A DNA stretch of 64,000 bases from Acetobacter aceti NBRC 14818 (GTDB lineage Bacteria; Pseudomonadota; Alphaproteobacteria; Acetobacterales; Acetobacteraceae), in contig NZ_AP023410.1 of the NCBI RefSeq assembly GCF_000193495.2, positions 558,001 through 622,000 of the forward strand, read 5' to 3'. A program made the position numbers and the translations under genes. Shown here piece by piece: positions 45,179-53,848 of the stretch (position 1 is the first letter of the stretch; each line of letters starts with the position of its first letter). The notes under the pieces are model-generated. The model ran no database searches. It saw only the letters and a program-made list of their open reading frames with translations, and had not been told where the DNA came from.

Positions 45179-46609
45179 TCACGGTCCTTCAAACGGTATG
45201 GGTCTTAGGACACGTTCATTGATGTCCGGGATCAGACGATGCTTCAGCGGTGGGAAAGCCCGGGACCGGCAATCCTCCCAATCACACAGATGGCAGGAAA
45301 TACCGATCGAGGTCGGTCGTGCATCCAGATTGAGATGGTCGGAATACACCACCTCCCGTGCCCGGGAGAGATCACACCCAATGGTGATAGTCCGTATGGG
45401 ACGCGCATCGCCCCAGCGTTGAGCCATACCCATCGAACTTCTGGCGATTGACAGAAAAGACTGCCCCGTCGTGAAGGCGACAATCTGCGTCTTGATCTGT
45501 CCCAGCGTTGTAAAGGCTGTGCAGGCGTTCCATTGCGGACAGGGATTGCCCTGACGCGGAATGGGAAAACCGCAGGCTGAAAAACTTTTACTGATGTTTC
45601 CTGCCGGGTCCGTCCTGACAAAAAAGAACGGCACGCCACGAGCGCCCGGACGTTGTAGGCTGGCGAGGCGCTGGGCCGCCTGCTGATAGGACACACCAAA
45701 ACGAAAGCTCAACACTTCCATATCATAGCGGTTGGCGACAGCCATTTTCAGAAAAGCCATATAAGGCATCAGCACCGCCGCAGCAGCGTAATTGGTCAGA
45801 CCAATCTGCAGAAATGTCCGCGCCTCTTTGGTGCTCGGTTCCATTTCTGTCAGCAGCGCCTCCACCACATCCCGCGCTTCCAGCAGCATGAGCTGAAACG
45901 CCAGCTGGAATCCGCGGCTTTCACGCGGCAGAAGATCGGAAAGAACAAGCTGGCGCGTGACAGGATCATAACGTCTCAGGGCGTCATCGAGCGGCAGAAC
46001 CTGCACAACCACACCATGTTTCTGACGCAGTCGCGTCGCCACGGCGTGATTCACTTCCGCCTGCGGTAGTCCCTCTCCACGGACAAATCCCATATCCCGC
46101 GCCATTTCTTCGCGCACGGCCTCCGCAATTTCCTCCAAGGCGGGAAAATAACTGCGATGTTCGTCATAGATCTTCCGCACTTCCTCCTGCGGCAGAACAA
46201 GACGACGCCCTCCCGGTAACGCCATCCCCTCAGCATCGTGACGCGCGGCCCGATAGGCCTGATGCAGCGCCAGAATCGCCTTGGCGACATGAGCCTGCGA
46301 GGCGACCGCCGCGACCTCATGGGCCGTCCCTTCCATGTCGTTCCCCAGTTCCGGGTCCGATAGCGCCTCCCTAAGCTGGGCCTCAAGCTTCTGCTCCTCC
46401 GAGCCTGAAAGCGCCTCGATGCTGACATCGAGCGCGCGGGTGAACTTGATCAGGAGAGTGGCCGTAACACTCCGCTGATCATGTTCGATCAGGTTCAGAT
46501 AACTCGCTGAAATTCCCAGTCTGGCGGCCAGAGCCTGCTGTGAAAGCTCCCTTTCCTGCCTGAGACGACGAACAATACGGCCAATGCGTGTTGAAGATGA
46601 TCCTGTCAT
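45179..46609 (-). CDS. XRE + IrrE-like regulator of the short-chain acyl-CoA (RamB/ScfR) family
   Basis: 476 aa. N-terminal helix-turn-helix of XRE type (LSQQALAARLGISASYLN, about residues 22-40), then an ImmA/IrrE-type peptidase region and a conserved C-terminal domain with Cys/His-rich blocks (CPQWNACTAF, ISCHLCDWEDCRSRAFPP). This layout is that of RamB/ScfR regulators of acetate, propionate and glyoxylate metabolism that sense acyl-CoAs. The peptidase helix reads FQLAFQLMLLEA, without the HExxH zinc motif, so it is probably a ligand-sensing pseudo-peptidase. It is divergent from aceA across 133 bp that contain palindromic TTTACAAA/TTTGTAAA boxes. No Shine-Dalgarno precedes the ATG at 46609. 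Confidence 0.88.
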   Translation of the reverse strand: MTGSSSTRIGRIVRRLRQERELSQQALAARLGISASYLNLIEHDQRSVTATLLIKFTRALDVSIEALSGSEEQKLEAQLREALSDPELGNDMEGTAHEVAAVASQAHVAKAILALHQAYRAARHDAEGMALPGGRRLVLPQEEVRKIYDEHRSYFPALEEIAEAVREEMARDMGFVRGEGLPQAEVNHAVATRLRQKHGVVVQVLPLDDALRRYDPVTRQLVLSDLLPRESRGFQLAFQLMLLEARDVVEALLTEMEPSTKEARTFLQIGLTNYAAAAVLMPYMAFLKMAVANRYDMEVLSFRFGVSYQQAAQRLASLQRPGARGVPFFFVRTDPAGNISKSFSACGFPIPRQGNPCPQWNACTAFTTLGQIKTQIVAFTTGQSFLSIARSSMGMAQRWGDARPIRTITIGCDLSRAREVVYSDHLNLDARPTSIGISCHLCDWEDCRSRAFPPLKHRLIPDINERVLRPIPFEGP

Positions 46610-46616
46610 GACATAA

Positions 46617-46656
46617 TTTACAAATATAGAGTTATTTTTGTAAACGAATTTACAGC
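46617..46656. promoter_or_regulatory. Putative operator boxes between regulator and aceA
   Basis: TTTACAAA (46617-46624) and TTTGTAAA (46637-46644) are exact inverted copies with centres 20 bp apart, followed by TTTACAGC (46649-46656). They resemble the TTTGCAAA-type core of RamB boxes in actinobacteria. The first box is 8 bp from the regulator start codon, so autoregulation is likely, and the boxes lie roughly 90-125 bp upstream of the aceA start. A -35-like TTGGAA at 46662 may belong to the aceA promoter. Confidence 0.6.
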
Positions 46657-46742
46657 ATTCATTGGAAACTGTTCCTTTTCTGTAGAAGTAATCAACGAAA
46701 CCATATTAACTGAAAACATCACAAACAAGAAGGAACAACGCC

Positions 46743-48023
46743 ATGTCCGTTGAAGCCATCGAAAAGTTCATCAGCGACAAGACCCGTTTTGCCGGTATCG
46801 AGCGGGATTACACCGCGCAGGATGTGGCGAAGCTCTCCGGGTCGTTCACCGTGGAACACACGATCGCACGGATGGGTGCCGAGCGCCTGTGGAAACTGCT
46901 GCATGAAGAGCCCTACATCAACTCGCTGGGCGCTTTGACTGGCAATCAGGCCATGCAGCAGGTCAAGGCTGGTCTCAAGGCCATCTACCTGTCTGGCTGG
47001 CAGGTTGCGGCGGATGCGAACCTCGCAGGGCAGATGTATCCGGACCAGTCACTCTATCCGGCCAACTCCGTGCCGAATGTGGTGTCACGCATCAACAACG
47101 CGCTGCGTCGTTGTGACGAAATCGCGACTCTGGAAGGCAAGGGCGACAAGACCTACTGGATGGCTCCAATCGTGGCCGACGCAGAGGCTGGTTTCGGTGG
47201 CGCGCTGAACGTGTTCGAACTGATGCGCTCCATGATCGCAGCGGGTGCGGCAGGTGTTCACTTCGAGGATCAGCTTGCGTCCGAGAAGAAGTGCGGTCAT
47301 CTCGGCGGCAAGGTGCTGATCCCCATTTCACAGCACCTGCGTTCGCTGAACTCCGCCCGTCTGGCCGCCGATGTTGAGCGCACGCCGACCCTGCTGGTCT
47401 GCCGTACGGACGCGCATTCCGCACAGCTTCTCACGTCGGACGTGGACGAGCGTGATCGCCCGTTCCTCACCGGTGAGCGCACAGCGGAAGGCTTCTTCCG
47501 GATCAAGGAAGGTCTCGGCGTCGAATACGCGATAGCTCGTTGCGAAGCCTACGCCCCGTATGCCGACCTGCTGTGGTGGGAGACGTCCGAGCCGAACCTG
47601 AAGGAAGCCGAGCAGTTCGCCGAGGCGATCCACAAGAAATTCCCCGGCAAACTGCTGGCCTACAACTGTTCGCCTTCTTTCAACTGGAAGAAGAAACTTT
47701 CGGAAAAGGAGATTGCCGAATACCAGAAGACCATCGGCAAGATGGGCTACAAATATCAGTTCGTCACGCTTGCGGGCTTCCACGCGCTGAACTTCTCCAT
47801 GTTCCAGCTTGCGAAAGGCTACGCCGAGCGCGGCATGGCGGCCTACTCCGAGTTGCAGCAGGCCGAGTTCGCGGCGGAGCCGGAAGGCTACACCGCAACC
47901 CGCCATCAGCGCGAGGTTGGCACGGGCTGGTTCGACGCGGTCGCCACGACGGCCAGTGGTGGACAGTCCTCCACAACGGCCATGCACGGCTCCACCGAGC
48001 ATGACCAGTTCAACCATCACTAG
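46743..48023 (+). CDS. aceA: Isocitrate lyase
   Basis: 426 aa. First enzyme of the glyoxylate shunt: isocitrate to succinate + glyoxylate, needed for growth on acetate or ethanol. Signature [14 protein letters not shown] holds the catalytic Cys (KKCGH). [14 protein letters not shown] and [18 protein letters not shown] are further conserved blocks. Length close to the E. coli 434 aa. SD-like AAGGAAC 7 nt upstream. Divergent from the RamB-like regulator and followed by glcB after 170 bp of structured sequence. Confidence 0.96.
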   Translation: MSVEAIEKFISDKTRFAGIERDYTAQDVAKLSGSFTVEHTIARMGAERLWKLLHEEPYINSLGALTGNQAMQQVKAGLKAIYLSGWQVAADANLAGQMYPDQSLYPANSVPNVVSRINNALRRCDEIATLEGKGDKTYWMAPIVADAEAGFGGALNVFELMRSMIAAGAAGVHFEDQLASEKKCGHLGGKVLIPISQHLRSLNSARLAADVERTPTLLVCRTDAHSAQLLTSDVDERDRPFLTGERTAEGFFRIKEGLGVEYAIARCEAYAPYADLLWWETSEPNLKEAEQFAEAIHKKFPGKLLAYNCSPSFNWKKKLSEKEIAEYQKTIGKMGYKYQFVTLAGFHALNFSMFQLAKGYAERGMAAYSELQQAEFAAEPEGYTATRHQREVGTGWFDAVATTASGGQSSTTAMHGSTEHDQFNHH

Positions 48024-48059
48024 GCACTGACCTCCCGCGCCGGGAGCCGATCCGGCGCA

Positions 48060-48178
48060 CATCGTTCCGTCCAGCTGCGAAGACGGGCGGGACGATGGTC
48101 CTCATTTTATCGAAGCATCCGTGACGGTTTTCCGGCCCCTGTACATCCAGAAAGGCGCAGCCGGCAGACCGTCACGGA
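48060..48178 (+). other. Structured intergenic RNA region between aceA and glcB
   Basis: Two inverted repeats: CATCGT (48060-48065) with ACGATG (48092-48097) enclosing further pairing, and a perfect 11-bp pair TCCGTGACGGT (48118-48128) / ACCGTCACGGA (48168-48178) with a 39-nt loop. The second ends 3 nt before the glcB Shine-Dalgarno (GGAG 48182-48185), so it could control read-through or translation of glcB. Confidence 0.5.
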
Positions 48179-48193
48179 CCCGGAGACACGACC

Positions 48194-50413
48194 ATGACCA
48201 CGCATATCCAGATTGAAGGCATCAGCATCGATCGCGGTCTTCATACGTTCGTCAACACCGAAGTTTTGCCGGAAACCGGCGTTTCACCGGAGACGTTCTG
48301 GGCGGGCGTTTCCGGTCTTGTCGCCGAATACTCCCCTAAAGTCCGTCATGCGCTCGCGCAGCGCGACCGGCTCCAGAAGGCGATCGACAACTTCCTGATC
48401 GGCAGCAGCGGCACGGACATGCACCTCCGCACCCGCTTCATGCGAGAGATCGGATATGTCGAGGAGCTGCCACCAAAATTCACGGTTTCCACTCAGAATG
48501 TGGATGCGGAGATCGGTCGGATCGCCGGACCGCAGCTCGTGGTGCCCGTCAACAACGCCCGCTATGCCCTGAATGCCGCCAATGCGCGCTGGGGCAGCCT
48601 ATATGACGCGCTGTACGGCACGGACGCCCTGCCCCAGACACCGCCTTTCCAGTCCGGTACGGAATACAATCCTCTCCGGGGCCGCATCGTGGTCCGACGC
48701 GCCAAGCTGTTCCTTGACGAGACAGTGCCGCTGCTCATCGGCAGCCACGCAGATGCAGTGTCCTATTATGTGCATCATGGCGAACTGCACGCGAAGCTCG
48801 AATGCGGCCGCACGACAGGGCTGAAGCACCCGACGCAGTTCGCCGGTTTCGCAGGTGCACCGGGAGAGCCTCGGGCTGTGCTGTTCAACAATCGTGGCCT
48901 GCATATCGAACTGAAGATCGACCGTTCCTCTCCGATTGGCAGTGTGGACAAGGCTGGCATCGCCGATGTGATTGTCGAAGCCGCCATGAGCACCATCATG
49001 GACTGCGAGGATAGCGTGGCCGCCGTAGACGCGCAGGACAAGGTTCTGGTCTATCGCAACTGGCTCGGCCTGATGCGCGGCACGCTGACAGCGGCAGTTC
49101 CTCGCAACGGTCAGGTCACGAACCGCACGCTGGCTCAGGACCGCACCTACACCGCACCGGACGGCGCGCCGCTCACGTTGCACGGTCGCAGCCTGATGCT
49201 GGTCCGCACGGTCGGCCATCACATGTTCACCGACATGATACTGGACGCTGAAGGCAACGAAACACCGGAAGGCGTGATCGACGCCGCGATCCTGTCTGCT
49301 ATTGCGCTGCATGATCTGCGCGGCAACAGCCCGGTCCGCAACAGCCGCATGGGCTCGATCTATCTCGTTCGCCCGAAGATGCACGGCTCGCAGGAAGTCG
49401 CGCTGTCCGACGCCATCTTCACCTCGGTCGAGGAAATCCTGTCCCTGCCACGCAACACGCTCAAAATGGGCATCATGGACGAGGAGCGGCGCACAAGCTG
49501 CAATCTTGCCGCCTGTATCAATGCGGCCCGCGAGCGCGTGTTCTTCATCAACACCGGCTTCCTCGACCGCACGGGCGACGAGATCCACACCTGCATGAAG
49601 GCCGGAGCCGTCGTGCGAAAAGGCGACATGAAGAAGGAGCCGTGGATCAAAGCCTACGAGCAACGCAATGTCGCCATCGGGTTGGAATGTGGTCTCGGAA
49701 TCGGGCCGCGCGGTCACGGACAGATCGGCAAGGGCATGTGGGCGATCCCGGACCGGATGGCCGACATGCTGGAACAGAAGGGTGCGCAGATGCGGGCGGG
49801 CGCCAGTACGGCGTGGATTCCGTCTCCCACAGCCGCCACTCTTCACGCGCTGCATTATCATCAGGTGGACGTAATGGAGGTCCAGAAGGAGCTCAAATAC
49901 CACGCGCCGCTGCCGATGGAGGACCTGCTCTCCCTGCCCCTCGCTCAGGGCGCGCACTGGTCGGAAGAGGAAATCGCCGCCGAACTCGACACCAATCTTC
50001 AGAGCATCCTCGGCTATGTGGTGCGCTGGGTGGATATGGGCGTCGGCTGTTCCAGAGTGCCTGACCTGAACAATGTCGGACTGATGGAAGACCGCGCCAC
50101 GCTGCGGATTTCCTCGCAGCATGTCGCCAACTGGCTGATGCACGGGGTCGTGTCTGAAGCGCAGGTCGAAGCCGCGCTCATCCGCATGGCGCGGATGGTG
50201 GACGAGCAGAATCAGGATGAGGCCGGTTATATTCCGCTCTCCACCCATCAGGATGGTCCCGCCTTCATGGCGGCCCGTGAACTGGTGTTCGATGGCGCAC
50301 GTCAGCCGAATGGCTACACGGAGAGCATCCTGCACAGACGACGCAGGGAGGCCAAAAGCCGCCACAGCATCGAAGGTGTCTCACAGGAAGACATGGAATT
50401 CGCCGCTGATTGA
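48194..50413 (+). CDS. glcB: Malate synthase G
   Basis: 739 aa (E. coli GlcB 723 aa): the long G isoform. It condenses acetyl-CoA and glyoxylate to malate. Visible hallmarks are the SVAAVDAQDKVLVYRNWLGL region with EDSVAAVDA, MGSIYLVRPKMHGSQEVA, GIMDEERRTSCNLAACINAA and NTGFLDRTGDEIHTCMKAG (acidic metal-binding residues in the TIM barrel). A C-terminal helical plug with EDRATLRISSQHVANWLMHG closes the fold. Co-directional with aceA. SD GGAG 8 nt before the ATG, next to a strong inverted repeat. Confidence 0.96.
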   Translation: MTTHIQIEGISIDRGLHTFVNTEVLPETGVSPETFWAGVSGLVAEYSPKVRHALAQRDRLQKAIDNFLIGSSGTDMHLRTRFMREIGYVEELPPKFTVSTQNVDAEIGRIAGPQLVVPVNNARYALNAANARWGSLYDALYGTDALPQTPPFQSGTEYNPLRGRIVVRRAKLFLDETVPLLIGSHADAVSYYVHHGELHAKLECGRTTGLKHPTQFAGFAGAPGEPRAVLFNNRGLHIELKIDRSSPIGSVDKAGIADVIVEAAMSTIMDCEDSVAAVDAQDKVLVYRNWLGLMRGTLTAAVPRNGQVTNRTLAQDRTYTAPDGAPLTLHGRSLMLVRTVGHHMFTDMILDAEGNETPEGVIDAAILSAIALHDLRGNSPVRNSRMGSIYLVRPKMHGSQEVALSDAIFTSVEEILSLPRNTLKMGIMDEERRTSCNLAACINAARERVFFINTGFLDRTGDEIHTCMKAGAVVRKGDMKKEPWIKAYEQRNVAIGLECGLGIGPRGHGQIGKGMWAIPDRMADMLEQKGAQMRAGASTAWIPSPTAATLHALHYHQVDVMEVQKELKYHAPLPMEDLLSLPLAQGAHWSEEEIAAELDTNLQSILGYVVRWVDMGVGCSRVPDLNNVGLMEDRATLRISSQHVANWLMHGVVSEAQVEAALIRMARMVDEQNQDEAGYIPLSTHQDGPAFMAARELVFDGARQPNGYTESILHRRRREAKSRHSIEGVSQEDMEFAAD

Positions 50414-50448
50414 AAGCGGTCCGTTTCTTCCCTGTGATGACCAGCGCG

Positions 50449-50484
50449 AGGCGTTCCGACCGGTTCCCGGGGGTCGGAACGCCT
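50449..50484 (+). terminator. Hairpin after glcB
   Basis: AGGCGTTCCGACC pairs perfectly with GGTCGGAACGCCT across a 10-nt loop. Followed by TCCCGTTAG rather than a T-run, so termination may be partial, allowing read-through to lrgAB. Confidence 0.6.
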
Positions 50485-50638
50485 TCCCGTTAGCTGGGAA
50501 CGCATAAATGTGGTTTGCCAGTGATCGGGTTGCGGGCAACATTCAGGTTCGCAACCCTTTACAAATCGGGGAGCACGACGCCCGGCCCTCTCTTTTTCGG
50601 TTCGGGCGTTTGCTGCGCCTCCAAAAAGAAGAAAAGCC

Positions 50639-51052
50639 ATGCCGGAAGCTTTCCTTATTCTGATTCTGTTCCAGCTTGTTGGGTCCGCTTTACAGACGGT
50701 TCTGCATCTCCCGGTGCCCGGTCCGGTGATCGGCATGTTCCTGCTGGCCGCTGCCCTGCTCTGGAAACGCAGCCGGACACGAACGGACAAGGCAGCCTCT
50801 TCCTTTGACAGCCCTGCCCTGTCCTCCCTGTCCCGCAGTCTGATCGCCTGCCTCGGACTGCTGTTCGTCCCTGCCGGAGTGGGGCTGGTCACGCAGATGC
50901 CGGTGCTGCTCGCCAATGGGTTACCGATTGCAGTGGCGCTTTTCGGATCGACACTTCTCGGACTGATGGTGACAGCGTTCGTGATGCACAAGGCGACCCG
51001 TGACCGTCCCTCACCCGAGCGTATCCCCGACACTGGCGGACAGGTGCTCTGA
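50639..51052 (+). CDS. lrgA: CidA/LrgA family holin-like or carboxylate-transport subunit
   Basis: 137 aa with four hydrophobic segments. Family signature: ALQTVLHLPVPGPVIGMFLL (the LP-x-PGxVIGM block) and LGLLFVPAGVGLVTQ. Originally described as an antiholin-like regulator of murein hydrolases; LrgAB relatives are now known as pyruvate transporters in Bacillus/Streptococcus and as the plastid glycolate/glycerate transporter PLGG1. It is 2 bp from lrgB. Downstream of glcB, so a carboxylate role is attractive here (inference). Confidence 0.9.
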   Translation: MPEAFLILILFQLVGSALQTVLHLPVPGPVIGMFLLAAALLWKRSRTRTDKAASSFDSPALSSLSRSLIACLGLLFVPAGVGLVTQMPVLLANGLPIAVALFGSTLLGLMVTAFVMHKATRDRPSPERIPDTGGQVL

Positions 51053-51054
51053 CA

Positions 51055-51798
51055 ATGCAGTCACTCTCTCACACGCTTCATCAGATTTATGCGCGTTTTC
51101 TGCCCGAGCCGAACATGGAAACCCTGTTCTGGCTGAGCGTAACACTTGCGGTCTTCGCGCTGGGCGTAAGGCTACAGATCCGGCTTGGTCGTGCGCCTTG
51201 GGCCAATCCCGTGCTGTTTGCGATCGCTTTCGTCGCACTGGGACTTCTGGTTACGGAAACGCCCTATGCCACGTATTTTCAGTCAGTGAAGATCATCAAC
51301 TTTCTGCTTGGACCTGCCACCGTGGCGCTGGCCATTCCGCTGGCTGATTCCATTCGTCTCGTCACCCGTAGTCTGCCCGCCATGACATTGGCGCTGCTGG
51401 CTGGATCGATAACATCCGTGGTCAGCGGTGTGTTGCTTGTTCTGCTGCTGGGTGGCTCACACGATGTCGCCCTGTCCATGGCTCCGAAGGCCGTGACGAC
51501 GCCGATCGCCATCGCCATCACCACGCAGATTGGCGGTATTCCGGCTCTAACGGCGGCCTTCGCCATTCTGGGCGGGATCATCGCGGCCATGATTGGCGAG
51601 ACGACCCTGCGACGGTTGGGGATTACGGACTGGCGCGCGCATGGACTGGCGGCTGGTATCGCGGGTAGCGGGATCGCGGCGGCTCAGGTGGCGCAACGTG
51701 ACCCTGTGGGGGCTGCGTTCGCGGCGCTGGGGATTGGTCTGAACGGACTGGTAACGGCGATTATTGTGCCGCTGATCCTGTATTTTCTACCCGGATAA
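51055..51798 (+). CDS. lrgB: LrgB family membrane protein
   Basis: 247 aa polytopic protein. Conserved block LLGPATVALAIPLADSIRLV and the MAPKAVTTPIAIAITTQIGG signature, then an Ala/Gly-rich C-terminal helix pair (HGLAAGIAGSGIAAAQVAQ). Obligate partner of LrgA: together they export or import small carboxylates. ATG follows the lrgA stop by 2 nt. Confidence 0.93.
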   Translation: MQSLSHTLHQIYARFLPEPNMETLFWLSVTLAVFALGVRLQIRLGRAPWANPVLFAIAFVALGLLVTETPYATYFQSVKIINFLLGPATVALAIPLADSIRLVTRSLPAMTLALLAGSITSVVSGVLLVLLLGGSHDVALSMAPKAVTTPIAIAITTQIGGIPALTAAFAILGGIIAAMIGETTLRRLGITDWRAHGLAAGIAGSGIAAAQVAQRDPVGAAFAALGIGLNGLVTAIIVPLILYFLPG

Positions 51799-51922
51799 AC
51801 GGCTGTTTCAGAGAAGGATTTCTAAAAACAAAATCACAAAAAAACCGCTTGTAATGTCCTTACTTATTGCTTCGATATCATGGAGGCATAGGAGAGCCGT
51901 CCATTTATCTTTTCAGAAACAG

Positions 51923-52441
51923 CTAGTGTTCGTTTTTTTCCTTGTCGCCATCCATGTGTGTTTCCACAGTCGATTTCCCTTCTCTTGCAAGCTTTTCTGC
52001 TCGCAGGACAGAAATTTTCTGAATGATCTGTTTCTTTATCTTGGAGAGTGCCGCGACAAGAAGCCGGTCCATTCCTGTTTTTCGCAGAATAAGCCGCATA
52101 TGCAGGGGTAGATGATCGATAACAATATTGGCTACCCTGACAATGATCAGTTCATCTGCGATGATTTCAAAGGCAGCGGAACCGGCAATCTTTGATATGG
52201 CTCCTTCAATGTAGGGCCAATATTTTCTGATGATCGCAGCTTCTTTCAGGGACAGGGTTTTATTCCTGAACCAGACAGCATTTCCTCTGACATCCGCGAT
52301 TTTCTTTAAAGAGACTGAAATCTTTGAGCGAACCCGTTTGCTCCCATCTTTTTCTTCGGGATGCTGTGATGCATCACACTCCGGGTCTGTCTGTTCGGCA
52401 GGACGAACTTCCCGTTCTTCGGAGATCATAAAATTTTCCAT
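51923..52441 (-). CDS. Hypothetical protein, 172 aa
   Basis: Not recognised. The first 50 residues are charged (many Glu, Asp, Lys); the rest is helical with RKYWPYIEGAISKIAGSAAF and IADELIIVRVANIVIDHLPL, ending in a highly charged GDKEKNEH tail. No TM, signal or catalytic motif. GC is lower than for neighbours. ATG 52441 (MENFM) and 52429 (MISEE, GGA 8 nt upstream) are both possible starts. It lies between lrgB and the mscL terminator, on the opposite strand to lrgAB. Confidence 0.5.
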   Translation of the reverse strand: MENFMISEEREVRPAEQTDPECDASQHPEEKDGSKRVRSKISVSLKKIADVRGNAVWFRNKTLSLKEAAIIRKYWPYIEGAISKIAGSAAFEIIADELIIVRVANIVIDHLPLHMRLILRKTGMDRLLVAALSKIKKQIIQKISVLRAEKLAREGKSTVETHMDGDKEKNEH

Positions 52442-52530
52442 TTTCAAAGCATTTTCATGAAACGCTGTCCTGCATAACAGCCCGATCCTGTTGGGAGCAA
52501 AACAACTTCATCCGACATCAGCAGCCGCAG

Positions 52531-52560
52531 ACAAAAAAAGAGGAGCCTAGGCCCCTCTTT
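52531..52560 (-). terminator. Rho-independent terminator of mscL
   Basis: On the minus strand AAAGAGGGGCC pairs with GGCTCCTCTTT and runs into TTTTTTT (complement of 52533-52539). Good intrinsic terminator 28 bp past the mscL stop. Confidence 0.88.
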
Positions 52561-52588
52561 ATCTGCAGTCTCACACAGAGGAACTGTA

Positions 52589-53053
52589 TCAGCTGTGTGG
52601 CTGCTGATGAACAAGCGCGTCACGAATTTCCTGGAGCAGCACTTCACTCTTCGTCGGCGGCGGAGGAGCGGCTGGCTCTTCAGCCTGTTTAGTATGCAGC
52701 TTGGACAGCAGACGCACCATCCAGAAGATGACAATGGCGACAATCAGGAACTGAATGACGGCATTAATGAAGACACCGTAGTTGAGGGTAACGGCGCCCG
52801 CCTTCTGGGCTGCGTCAAGTGTCGGCTCGACAGGACCTTTAAGCGTCACAAACAGATTGCTGAAATCAATACCGCCTGTAGCCAGTCCAAGCACCGGATT
52901 GAACACATCCTTGACCAGGCTGTTCACAATTGCCGTAAAAGCCGCACCGATGATGACACCGACGGCCATATCAACGACATTGCCCCGCATGATGAAGGCT
53001 TTGAAGTCATTGACCCAACCCGGGGTATGCACAGCAAGTTTCTTGTCTGCCAT
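52589..53053 (-). CDS. mscL: Large-conductance mechanosensitive channel
   Basis: 154 aa (E. coli 136 aa). FKAFIMRGNVVDMAVGVIIG is the N-terminal helix and first TM, with the pore glycines and hydrophobic gate. AGAVTLNYGVFINAVIQFLI precedes TM2; a short cytoplasmic helix with EEPAAPPPPTKSEVLLQEIR forms the C-terminal bundle. Releases solutes under hypo-osmotic shock. Divergent from rpmE. Identification is secure; the 18 extra residues are in the Pro-rich linker. Confidence 0.95.
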   Translation of the reverse strand: MADKKLAVHTPGWVNDFKAFIMRGNVVDMAVGVIIGAAFTAIVNSLVKDVFNPVLGLATGGIDFSNLFVTLKGPVEPTLDAAQKAGAVTLNYGVFINAVIQFLIVAIVIFWMVRLLSKLHTKQAEEPAAPPPPTKSEVLLQEIRDALVHQQPHS

Positions 53054-53332
53054 AAGATCCTCTAAGAAATAACGTAGCCCTGTCTTACCGACTACTCACT
53101 TGGATTTACAACAATAGATTAACCTTATGGCAGCAAATGGGCGAACAAGCTGGTTTTTCGGTCACAGCAAGTGAAAAATCCATCAAAGGATTTTCTGCAG
53201 AGCCGTCATATTCCTGGTGCGGGAAATTGCCGTTTTCTCCGCTTTCTTCGTTGCCATACCTGTCCGATCCGCCTATACGTGCGCGATCCATTCCCGGTCG
53301 GCATCGGGAATTTTTTCTTAGAGAGCGTTGAA

Positions 53333-53560
53333 ATGAAACAGAATATTCACCCTGACTATCACGAGATCAACATCATCATGACCGATGGCACCGAATACAA
53401 GACGTATTCGTGCATGGGCTCGGCTGGCGACACCCTGCGTCTTGATATCGACCCGAAGTCTCATCCGGCCTGGACTGGCGTGCAGCGCATGATCGACAGC
53501 GGAGGCCAGGTGGCCAAGTTCAACAAGCGTTTTGCTGGCATCGGCAAGCGCAGCTCCTGA
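53333..53560 (+). CDS. rpmE: 50S ribosomal protein L31 (zinc-free type)
   Basis: 75 aa from ATG 53333 ([20 protein letters not shown]). The longer in-frame start at 53171 is rejected because IHPDYH is the normal N-terminus. [18 protein letters not shown] and [12 protein letters not shown] are typical. Only one Cys is present (YSCMGSAGD), so the CxxC zinc site of C+ L31 is missing, as in most Alphaproteobacteria. Monocistronic: terminator at 53608. Confidence 0.95.
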   Translation: MKQNIHPDYHEINIIMTDGTEYKTYSCMGSAGDTLRLDIDPKSHPAWTGVQRMIDSGGQVAKFNKRFAGIGKRSS

Positions 53561-53607
53561 GAAAAGGATCTTCCTGAAAAGAACAATTTCTTTCAGGGAT
53601 GAGCCGG

Positions 53608-53649
53608 AAAAACCCTGCACCGCAACCCGGTCGCAGGGTTTTTCTTTTT
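53608..53649 (+). terminator. Rho-independent terminator after rpmE
   Basis: AAAAACCCTGC pairs with GCAGGGTTTTT across a 14-nt loop, followed by CTTTTTC. Strong. Confidence 0.9.
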
Positions 53650-53848
53650 CGCCCGCCTGTCCTGCAATATCTTTCCGTTTGTCCAGACTTACGATTTTCG
53701 CTTGACCCCATCGCAAGCGGCGGCCATTACCGTACATAACCGCGCGCCGGCAGGCACGCTGGGACGGGCCCGACGAAGGCCTTGCCCGTAAAAACCGATC
53801 CCGGTGCCTGCGTGAGCGCCAAGAGACCACGCAGCAACAGGATCGACG

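Noticed and set aside
48599-50365. 588-aa open frame on minus opposite glcB
   Set aside because: Long because of GC bias; no recognisable domain, and glcB is unambiguous.
50639-51798. Toxin/holin-antiholin system
   Set aside because: LrgAB is named for a holin-like role, but newer evidence and the metabolic neighbourhood favour carboxylate transport.
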